From: DAOTUB01 sp034437455 | GTDB taxonomy: Bacteria > Chloroflexota > Anaerolineae > B4-G1 | Length of the DNA: 38,774 nucleotides | NCBI GenBank assembly: GCA_034437455.1 | Contig: DAOTUB010000305.1 | Coordinates: 1-38,774 of the forward strand | Direction of reading: 5' to 3' | Shown here: positions 33,201 to 38,774 of the stretch, in pieces | Position numbering within the stretch: position 1 is the stretch's first letter | Layout of the letters: the number at the start of each line of letters is the position of its first letter | Made by a program: the position numbers and the translations under genes | Notes under the pieces: model-generated | Seen by the model: the letters and a program-made list of their open reading frames with translations, nothing else | Told to the model about the DNA's origin: nothing | Database searches by the model: none

Positions 33201-34191
33201 CCACGAGGGCCAGAGCGACGCCCAGGCCAGGGTCGAGCAGCTCGCCGCCGAGCGGGACGAGCTAGAGGCCGCCGTCGCCCGCCTGACGGACGACCTCGAC
33301 GCCGCCGAGAAGCAACTGGCCCAGACCGAGACCGCCGCCGCGCAACTTGCCGCCGAGCGCGACCGCCTCCACGAGGGCCAGAGCGACGCCCAGGCCAGGG
33401 TCGAGCAGCTCGCCGCCGAGCGGGACGAACTGGAGGCCGCCGTCGCCCGCCTGACGGACGACCTCGACGCCGCCGAGAAGCAACTGGCCCAGACCGAGAC
33501 CGCCGCCGAACAACTCGCTGCCGAGCGCGACACCCTCCAAGAGGGCCAGAGCGATGCCCAGGCCAGGGCCAAGCAGCTCGCCGCCGAACGGGACGACCTC
33601 CAGGATGCCGTCGCCCGCTTGACGGGCGATCTCGATGCCGCCGAACAGCGATTGGCCCAAACCGAGACTGCCGCCGCGCAGCTCACCTCCGAGCGGGATG
33701 ACCTCGAGGATGCCGTCACCTGCTTGACGGGCGACCTCGACGCCGCCGAGAAACAACTGGCCCAGACCGAGACCGCCGCCGCGCAACTCGCCGCCGAGCG
33801 CGACAACCTTCAAGACGTCCAGAACACCACTCGGGCCAAAGTCGAACAACTCACAACAGACTTGAACACCGTCCGCGAGCGCACGGCTCAACTGACGGCA
33901 AACCTGAAAAACGCGCAAGGCCAGATCGCTCAACTGCACGATCAACTGTCCGAAAAAGAGGATACTATCGCTCTCTTGCAGGTCGACCTTGAAATACGCC
34001 GCGCTCAAATGGAACCACAGGAGGAGCCTCACACCGCCTACTGCCTGACGTGTCACGCCTATCAACCGATCGAAGCAGTGAGTGAGATCGCCATGCTGAA
34101 TGGCCGCCGCGCAATCAAAGGCCGTTGTACAGCCTGCGGCGCCGTTCTTCTCGATATGCTTCCTTCACAAGAAGAAGAGGCTCTGGTATGA
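30295..34191 (+). CDS. Bactofilin domain fused to a very long coiled coil and a C-terminal zinc ribbon
   Basis: The 1298-aa protein begins with a bactofilin-type beta-helix (about residues 8-98: VRGFYEGSLAVANKVLITPE, ITAEHIIVQGTIVGNVQAE, GKVWGNIYTQAFHIEPGG). About 150-1235 are nearly all coiled coil, dominated by LAAERDxLxxxVARLTDDLD and AEKQLAQTETAAAQ. The end is a four-cysteine zinc ribbon of the DUF5679 kind (C1250 and C1253, C1278 and C1281; YCLTCHAY, RCTACGAVLLDML). Bactofilins polymerise into cytoskeletal scaffolds; usual ones are 120-200 residues, so this is exceptional. A coiled coil this long could reach over 100 nm if fully extended. No Shine-Dalgarno is clear at ATG 30295. A role as a long spacer or filament cross-linker is inference. 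Confidence 0.9.
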   Translation: MQRNIVQPIRVRGFYEGSLAVANKVLITPEGVVSANITAEHIIVQGTIVGNVQAEQVEIHASGKVWGNIYTQAFHIEPGGLVRGQIITPFQNEHKLDEPSYPQESHDENLDRLLAELETAAQKQNGKDDPSEPSQSLNVQETLIRVARAKNKTISQLQRELAAAHASLTGQQPLVETLSTGLLHADEKYKIELAQQNAALSKEVEKLDKSVWRHEQNCVKLQDELQEMQTALDASQDEITCLTRDLTTSKAQFQQVSEELARKQSQVEESKQIHIQLAELTAERDDLKAAITQLTGALGVTERRLAQTETTAEQLAAERDELHNAQHAVQAQVEQLVIERDELQDTIAHLTDELNATEQRLAQTEAVTEQRDIERDDIHDAQRTAQARAEQLAAERDKLQDTVARLTDKLDAAEQQLAQIEATAEKLAAERDELKAAVARLTDDLDATEKQLVQQSNLLAQTEAAVEQLTTERDDLQDTQNTAQARTEQLTAERDDLKAAVARLTDEFAATEKQLAQTEAAAEKLAAERDDLDDVQSTVQAQAKQLAAERDDLKAAVARLTDDLDAAERQLAQTETVAEELAAERDDLQETQNAAQARVAQLAAERDELEATVARLTDDLDAAERQLAQTETAAAQLAAERDRLHEDQSAAQARVAQLVAERDELEATVARLTNDLDAAEKQLAQTETAAAQIAAERDRLHEGQSDAQARVEQLAAERDELEAAVARLTDDLDAAEELAVERDDLKATVVRLTGNLDAAKQWLAQQNNLLTQIQAAAEQLAAERDDLDDTQDAAQIRVKQLTIERDQLKAAVAKLTENLKAAEQRLTQTETIAAQLAAERDELEAAVARLTGDLDAAEKQLAQTKTAAKQLAVERDDLKVTVVQLTGTLDAAEEQLAQTQAIAERLATERDGLYNNQGVDLIRVEQLAAERDELEAAVARLTDDLDAAEKQLAQTEPAAAQLAAERDRLHEGQSDAQARVEQLAAERDELEAAVARLTDDLDAAEKQLAQTETAAAQLAAERDRLHEGQSDAQARVEQLAAERDELEAAVARLTDDLDAAEKQLAQTETAAEQLAAERDTLQEGQSDAQARAKQLAAERDDLQDAVARLTGDLDAAEQRLAQTETAAAQLTSERDDLEDAVTCLTGDLDAAEKQLAQTETAAAQLAAERDNLQDVQNTTRAKVEQLTTDLNTVRERTAQLTANLKNAQGQIAQLHDQLSEKEDTIALLQVDLEIRRAQMEPQEEPHTAYCLTCHAYQPIEAVSEIAMLNGRRAIKGRCTACGAVLLDMLPSQEEEALV
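31762..33744 (+). repeat. 168-bp (56-aa, eight-heptad) tandem repeats in the coiled-coil gene
   Basis: The unit start (C-T-C/T-x-C-C-G-C-C-GAGCGG) recurs at 31762, 31930, 32098, 32266 and 32434, then at 33073, 33241, 33409 and 33577, always 168 bases apart within each group. Units at 33073 to 33409 are nearly identical in DNA, including third positions. Less regular copies at 31132, 31300 and 31468 keep the same period. Confidence 0.9.
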
Positions 34192-34236
34192 TCCAGTCGC
34201 CAGGGGATGAATCAGCAGAACGAAAGGAGATTGTAG

Positions 34237-35493
34237 ATGAAAACCACACGTCTCTACCGCTACACAATCCTTAGCGCGGGATTATTCTTATTGGGATTGT
34301 TCCTGATCATGACGATAGCGCCAGGGGCTGGCGCCAATACGTTTCTCCTACCTCGCGCGCGCTTATCGCCGGGCGAGGATTTCCCCATCGTGCAGGGACC
34401 CCACGACCTTTTGCGCCCTGCCGTGGCCAACGGCGATCTGATGGTGTGGTATGGACAGGGCAACGATGGCCTGGACATTTTTGGCCTGCGATTGCAACTG
34501 GACGACAGCGGCGACGGCCAGGCCCAGGATGAACCGTTCCTCATCGATGGCAGTGCAGGCGATCAAGCCGTGCCCGCCATCGCCTACAGCACCGCTGACG
34601 AGAGCTATCTCGTCGTGTGGCACAGCCAGCGAAACAGCGCCGCCGATTCGGATATCTACGCCCGCTACCTGGACGCCGAGGGCGATCCCCAGGGCGACTC
34701 CTTCGCTATCGTCACCGCCGAGGGCGATCAGCTCCGCACCGACGTCACCTATGCCCCAGACGCCGATACCTTTGTCGTCGTATGGCAGGACGACCGGGTC
34801 GGGAACGACATTGACCTGTACGCCCGGTTGGTACCGGCGAATCCAAACGGCGAGCCAGCCCTGGGGGAAGAATTTGTCGTCAGCTCCGCCTTTAGCGACC
34901 AACTGATCCCCGGCGTGGCCTGCGAGACCGAAGGGAATCTTTGTCTGGCCGTGTGGATGGACGACCGGAACAACAGCTTTTTCTACACAGACATCATGGG
35001 CCGCCTGATCGACGCCGCCAGCGGCGAGGCACTCGGCGACAAGATCGACATCGCGGTCGAACAATGGTATCAAGACTCTCCGACGGTGATCTACAATCCG
35101 GTTCGCGCCGAATATATGGTCGTCTGGAACGATGACATCAGTTGTCGGCGCGTGTCCCGCGACGGCCAACCACTGGCAGCCCGCAGGACGGACGTCTCGC
35201 TGGAAAGCCCCTTCCAGTGGAAACCGGCGGTCGCCATCGATGGCGCCGGTCAATACCTGGTCGTGTGGGAGGATGGACGCAATCAGGAAAGCCACGGCAC
35301 CGACATCTATGGACAATGGTTATCGCCGGATGGCGTCCCGATGGGAGCGAACTTTGCCCTATCCACCGACAGCCACAACCAGTACTGGCCCGCCCTGACC
35401 TTTGATCCGCACACGGGACACTATTTCGCCGTGTGGGAAGACGAACGGGACAGTGGCAACATCTCCCTGTATGGGCAGATGTTATCACGTTAG
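34237..35493 (+). CDS. Secreted protein with repeated VVW-D-D/E-R blades (propeller-like)
   Basis: The 418-aa protein has a signal peptide or anchor (about residues 8-33, YTILSAGLFLLGLFLIMTI, APGAGA). The rest is a set of about six repeats of roughly 50-60 residues ending with forms like YLVVWHSQRN, FVVVWQDDRVGNDIDLYARL, LCLAVWMDDRNN, YLVVWEDGRNQESHGTDIYG and FAVWEDERDSGNISLYGQM. This is the pattern of a beta-propeller with Trp and Asp at each blade. No enzyme motif is seen. AAAGGAG precedes the ATG. It lies 45 bases after the bactofilin gene and may be cotranscribed. Extracytoplasmic binding role is inference. Confidence 0.86.
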   Translation: MKTTRLYRYTILSAGLFLLGLFLIMTIAPGAGANTFLLPRARLSPGEDFPIVQGPHDLLRPAVANGDLMVWYGQGNDGLDIFGLRLQLDDSGDGQAQDEPFLIDGSAGDQAVPAIAYSTADESYLVVWHSQRNSAADSDIYARYLDAEGDPQGDSFAIVTAEGDQLRTDVTYAPDADTFVVVWQDDRVGNDIDLYARLVPANPNGEPALGEEFVVSSAFSDQLIPGVACETEGNLCLAVWMDDRNNSFFYTDIMGRLIDAASGEALGDKIDIAVEQWYQDSPTVIYNPVRAEYMVVWNDDISCRRVSRDGQPLAARRTDVSLESPFQWKPAVAIDGAGQYLVVWEDGRNQESHGTDIYGQWLSPDGVPMGANFALSTDSHNQYWPALTFDPHTGHYFAVWEDERDSGNISLYGQMLSR

Positions 35494-35516
35494 GGTACAT
35501 TTCAGTTCGGTTGGAG

Positions 35517-35561
35517 GTAGTCGCGGGCTTCATAACTGCGCGCTATGGAAAGCGCGGCTAC
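35517..35561. repeat. Imperfect inverted repeat between the propeller gene and the RND-like gene
   Basis: GTAGTCGCGGGCTTCAT and ATGGAAAGCGCGGCTAC are imperfect inverted arms around a central region. The outer ends (GTAG...CTAC) and the GCG cores resemble the 51-bp repeat at 25034-25084, suggesting a related family. Confidence 0.55.
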
Positions 35562-35607
35562 TCAACCCTTTGAAACACGCCCATCAGATTAGGAAATCAA
35601 CAGTTCT

Positions 35608-38064
35608 ATGACATCACGCCGGTATAGACGTCCCTTGGCCCTGGTCGTTCTCTGGCTGCTTCTCACCTTGCTGGCTCTTTTATACGCACCGCGCCCGCCA
35701 GCAAGCACTTTCTCTCCAGACACGGCAGGGAACGATCTGCGTCGCGCCTTTGATCTATCTCCCGAACCCACCTTGATCGTGTTCCATCATCCCGGCGGCC
35801 TCATGTTGGCCGACCAAGCATATGTGAGCCGCAAGGCCGTCGAATATGGCGCGCGAGTCCACGGCAGCGATGGCGGCGAGACCTACGCGCTCTCTCTGGC
35901 GGACGGCGCGGCCCCGGTGCCCGATCTGCGCGCGAAGCTCAAGGATGCGCCCGACGGCCTGGAGAGTTACGTGACGGGCGCGGCGGCCTTTGCCTACGAC
36001 AGCGCGACCTCGTGGATGCGCGCCCGACTCCACGTCCTGGCCTGCCTGACCGCCATCGTCTGGGTCGTCGCGCTGTTCGGGAGGCTCGGCCCGCGTCGCG
36101 CGCTCGTCGTCTGCGCCAGCGCGGGCAGCGCGGGGGCGGTGGCTAGCGGGTTGGCCGCGTTCTTGGCTCTGCCAGCTCCGGTCGCCCTGAGCACCGTCGT
36201 CAGCGCGGCGCTGGCCGGCGCCTGGGCGGTGCGGCTGCTCACACCGCGCCACCAGGTCATTCGCACCCACTCGATGCCCGCCCTACTCCACGCCGCCACC
36301 CTCCGGCCCGAGTCGAACCAAGACACGCGCGATCTGACGCCGCTGCAACGGGCCATCGTCGAGACCGGCGAGGGCACATTGCTCCAGGTGCTCATCATCG
36401 CCGCCGGGCTGGCCGGGTTTCTGTTCGACTGGCGGGCCGGCGTCGCGCTCCTGATCGGTGTGCTCGTCGCCGTCGCCATCAGTTTGAGCGCGACCCCCTC
36501 CCTGATCGCCCTGCTCACAAAGCCCCGCCGCCCACGAATGATTCTGGGCAAGATGGGGCGGAGGTGGCTGCGCCTGGCGCTGGCGTTGGCGCCCATAGTG
36601 AGCCTGCTCTGGCTGGCCCCGAGCGCGCACCCGGCCAACAGCGTGTCGCGCAACGCGGAGGCTGTCGCTGGCTACCGCGTTCTGGCCGCCGCCAGGCCCC
36701 ACGACGACGGGCTGAGACCCGCCCATTTGCTGCCCTTCCATCTGCTGTTGCAGGCGACAGGTGTGGCCCGCAGCGAGGCTGGGTTGGCCTCGCTGCAACA
36801 TCTGGTCGCGGACTTGAACGCCCGACCGGGCCTGGCCAGCGTGAAAGGGGCGACCGCGCTCCAGCAAGCCTCCTCGACGGAAGACGCGGCCACAGCCGAG
36901 GGCCAGCTAGACCCCGCCGAACAGACCGCCCGGCTGGCTCAGTTGGAGCAGATCGCCGCCGACCTGGAGGTCGCGTTGAACACCCAGACGAGCGAGCTGT
37001 CGCTGATGGCCGCCAATTTACAGAACCTGGGCCTGCAAACCAGCGAGGCTCTGACGGCCGATCTCCCGGAGGCGGTGGTGGAGACGTTGAGCGAGACGAG
37101 CGAGCGGTTGGCGAGCGTGAGCGAAAGCCTGGCGGAAGCTCAGGCCGGGCTGGCTCGCGTGCCCACCGAGTTCCCCGAATTGGCCCCGCGCATGAGCGAC
37201 GTGCCCGACCTGGCGACGCTGTCCAACATCCTCGACGGCGCCAGCGCCGATCTGTCCGAGGTCTCGGACGATCTGCAGGAGGCCGCCGACCGAGATATGC
37301 CCGTTGCTCAGGGCGATCCGCTGACCAGCATCCAGGAGGACGTGAACGAGTCGCTGGATGTCATCAAAGCTCTCGCCACCGACGCCGCCCGCCTGCGCGA
37401 CGAGCTGGCCGCGGTCGAGGCGATGTGGGCCGGCGCCGCGCTGGGCGACACGGCCCCGCCGGCGCCCAATCCCTACCTGGTCAGCCACGATCTGATCCGC
37501 CTGACGCTGATCCCGGTCGGCGATCCGTACGGAGTGGACGCGCTGGACGAGGCCGAGGCGTTGATACCGGCGACTCGGAGCGAGTTGGCCGGCAGCCCGC
37601 TGGCCGACAGCAAGCTGACGTTGACGGGCGCGCCCGCGGCCGCCGCAGCCCGGCGCTCGCGAGCGTTACAGAGTTTGTTCGCGCCCGGCGTGATCGTGGC
37701 GGCGCTGGCGGTGGGGTTGTTCACCTGGGGGACGTTATCGCACGCAGGGCTGGGGTTTCGGTTGGCGATCGGCGCTGTGCTGAGTATCGTCGCCGGCGTG
37801 GGCGTGGCATCTATGGTAGTATGGCAGATGGACGCCGGCGCCATCGCCCTGGTCAGCGTGGCTTTGCTGGCGCTGGCAGGCGGGCGGACGATGGCCGAGC
37901 CAGCTTCGACCATTGAGACGCTGATCCTGGCGCTGCCGCCGTTGTGTCTGATCCTGACGAACGTGGCGGCGCTGATTGCCATGGGGCTGGCCTTGAGCGC
38001 GGGTCTGCTGGCAGCCCACTTTCTCATCGCCCCAGCGTTGAGTTACCAATCACCCAAAAGCTAG
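35608..38064 (+). CDS. RND/MMPL-like membrane protein with long coiled-coil extracytoplasmic loop
   Basis: The 818-aa protein has a hydrophobic helix (about residues 9-27), an outer loop to about 135, a group of helices (139-303), another helix near 325-340, a second large outer loop (341-690) and a final group of helices (692-808). This two-loop pattern is that of RND/MMPL transporters. The second loop is rich in Ala/Leu/Glu coiled coil (LAQLEQIAADLEVALNTQTS, EVSDDLQEAADRD). I do not see the conserved membrane acidic residues that carry protons, so transport is uncertain. MMPL proteins export lipids or small molecules. The next gene, a small GTPase, starts 19 bases downstream. Confidence 0.82.
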   Translation: MTSRRYRRPLALVVLWLLLTLLALLYAPRPPASTFSPDTAGNDLRRAFDLSPEPTLIVFHHPGGLMLADQAYVSRKAVEYGARVHGSDGGETYALSLADGAAPVPDLRAKLKDAPDGLESYVTGAAAFAYDSATSWMRARLHVLACLTAIVWVVALFGRLGPRRALVVCASAGSAGAVASGLAAFLALPAPVALSTVVSAALAGAWAVRLLTPRHQVIRTHSMPALLHAATLRPESNQDTRDLTPLQRAIVETGEGTLLQVLIIAAGLAGFLFDWRAGVALLIGVLVAVAISLSATPSLIALLTKPRRPRMILGKMGRRWLRLALALAPIVSLLWLAPSAHPANSVSRNAEAVAGYRVLAAARPHDDGLRPAHLLPFHLLLQATGVARSEAGLASLQHLVADLNARPGLASVKGATALQQASSTEDAATAEGQLDPAEQTARLAQLEQIAADLEVALNTQTSELSLMAANLQNLGLQTSEALTADLPEAVVETLSETSERLASVSESLAEAQAGLARVPTEFPELAPRMSDVPDLATLSNILDGASADLSEVSDDLQEAADRDMPVAQGDPLTSIQEDVNESLDVIKALATDAARLRDELAAVEAMWAGAALGDTAPPAPNPYLVSHDLIRLTLIPVGDPYGVDALDEAEALIPATRSELAGSPLADSKLTLTGAPAAAAARRSRALQSLFAPGVIVAALAVGLFTWGTLSHAGLGFRLAIGAVLSIVAGVGVASMVVWQMDAGAIALVSVALLALAGGRTMAEPASTIETLILALPPLCLILTNVAALIAMGLALSAGLLAAHFLIAPALSYQSPKS

Positions 38065-38083
38065 AGCTTCTCCGAGAGCAATT

Positions 38084-38626
38084 ATGGCTTATATTAAACT
38101 CGTCGTCACAGGACCTTTCAACGCGGGCAAGACGGCGCTGGTCAATACCGTCAACGAGATCCGCGGCGTGAGCACCGAGGTGGAGACGGAAGTAGGGAGC
38201 CACGTCAAACCGCAGACGACGGTGGCGATGGACTTTGGGCGGGTCACGCTGCCCAGCGGCCTTTCGCTCTACCTGGTCGGCACGCCCGGGCAGCAGCGAT
38301 TCGCCTTTATGTGGGAGACGCTCATTCTGGAGTGTAATGGGATATTGGTGCTGGTAGACAGCAGCGATCCGGTCAGCCTTTCCGACGCCGGGCGCATGCT
38401 CGATTTTTTTGCCGCGCGCGCCAACGGTGTGCCCACGTTCGTCGTCGCCAACAAGCAGGATCGGCCGGGCGCGCTGTCGCCCAGGCAAGTGGGCCAGGCC
38501 CTGAATCTGGTTGGCCCCGGTGAGGAAGGGCGAGCGGTCGCTTTGCCGCCGCTGGGTTGTATCGCCAGCGACCGGGAGAGTGTGATAAAGGTCTTGCAAA
38601 GAGTAGCGCCTTATCTGGTAAGATGA
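38084..38626 (+). CDS. Small Ras-like GTPase (CvnD/MglA-like)
   Basis: The 180-aa protein has the P-loop TGPFNAGKTALVNTV, a G3-type GTPGQQRFAFMW, GILVLVDSSDPVSL and G4 NKQD. This matches the small bacterial GTPases of the CvnD type, related to MglA. They act as switches with partner proteins, often roadblock/LC7 proteins, at the membrane. A G3 Asp is replaced (LVGTPGQ instead of DxxG), which is usual for this subgroup. It is probably cotranscribed with the RND-like gene. Partner and role are not visible in the window. Confidence 0.9.
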   Translation: MAYIKLVVTGPFNAGKTALVNTVNEIRGVSTEVETEVGSHVKPQTTVAMDFGRVTLPSGLSLYLVGTPGQQRFAFMWETLILECNGILVLVDSSDPVSLSDAGRMLDFFAARANGVPTFVVANKQDRPGALSPRQVGQALNLVGPGEEGRAVALPPLGCIASDRESVIKVLQRVAPYLVR

Positions 38627-38674
38627 CGTGAGATTGGTTGATTAAAGGCAGTACCGCATAACTTGCTACGCGGC

Positions 38675-38704
38675 TTGACATAGGGGGTTTTCATAGCATA
38701 CTAT
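38675..38704 (+). promoter_or_regulatory. Possible promoter of the gene at the right edge
   Basis: Perfect TTGACA (38675-38680), an 18-base spacer and TACTAT (38699-38704), four of six. A gene start with AAGGAG follows 28 bases later. Confidence 0.6.
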
Positions 38705-38732
38705 CTCCATTCCACACAAGGAGAAAAGAGCT

Positions 38733-38774
38733 ATGAGGACCCCAAGAGAATCTTACTCGAGAAAGCCAATTGTG
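38733..38774 (+). CDS. Start of an unidentified gene, cut by the window edge
   Basis: ATG 38733 follows AAGGAG by nine bases, downstream of a likely promoter. Only 14 codons are inside the window (MRTPRESYSRKPIV), and the frame is open to the edge. Nothing can be said about its product. Confidence 0.6.
   Translation, partial: MRTPRESYSRKPIV

Noticed and set aside
31132..33744. Regular repeats that might suggest a CRISPR array
   Set aside because: Units are 168 bases with no unique spacers, lie in one open frame and encode heptads of a coiled coil.
1..38774. tRNA or rRNA genes, insertion sequences, integrases, phage genes
   Set aside because: No cloverleaf, rRNA segment, transposase or integrase motif was noticed on either strand. 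This was read by eye, so a small RNA gene could be missed.

Overview
The window looks like a chromosomal segment of a GC-rich bacterium, most likely of the phylum Chloroflexota (Anaerolineae-like). This rests on gene content and style: very large multi-GAF hybrid kinases, a large Bacillus-type SRP RNA, DUF362, HEPN/MNT and TumE-like gene pairs, a G5/3D-domain protein, and many palindromic or heptameric repeats that run in frame through genes. The taxonomic call is inference, because no rRNA marker is present.

Bases 1-15436 hold a plus-strand phosphorelay cluster. It contains the C-terminus of one hybrid histidine kinase, two near-identical single-domain receivers, a REC-kinase, three further hybrid kinases (784, 1364 and 1783 aa) and a final stand-alone HPt protein. 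Short leftovers at 1018-1104 and 1504-1609 show that a three-gene module (hybrid kinase, REC-kinase, REC) was tandemly duplicated and then lost genes by internal deletion. No DNA-binding output regulator is present. The kinases carry repeats in frame, including one GC-rich hairpin element found at the same site in two paralogues but in opposite orientations.

Bases 15433-19080 are a tightly coupled minus-strand operon: a GT2 glycosyltransferase, an MNT nucleotidyltransferase, a HEPN protein, a threonine synthase-like enzyme fused to a MazG-like domain, and RNase III. Most junctions overlap by a few bases. A divergent intergenic region at 19081-19226 separates it from ftsY.

Bases 19227-30019 are largely housekeeping genes of translation and protein targeting: ftsY, a TumE-like pair, prfB with its programmed +1 frameshift, a coiled-coil/zinc-ribbon protein, a small EF-Tu-domain-like gene broken by two one-base deletions, tilS, a DUF362 protein, an anchored extracytoplasmic protein, the SRP RNA gene with its own promoter, a G5/3D cell-wall protein and ksgA (rsmA). 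FtsY and the SRP RNA belong to the same targeting pathway.

Bases 30211-38774 begin with a near-consensus promoter. It drives a 1298-aa protein made of a bactofilin domain, about 1100 residues of coiled coil built from 168-bp (8-heptad) repeats, and a C-terminal zinc ribbon. It is followed by a secreted propeller-like protein, an RND/MMPL-like membrane protein, a small GTPase, and the start of a new gene at the edge. The most unusual items are the in-frame repeats, the bactofilin fusion, the threonine synthase-MazG fusion and the deletion scars in the phosphorelay cluster.
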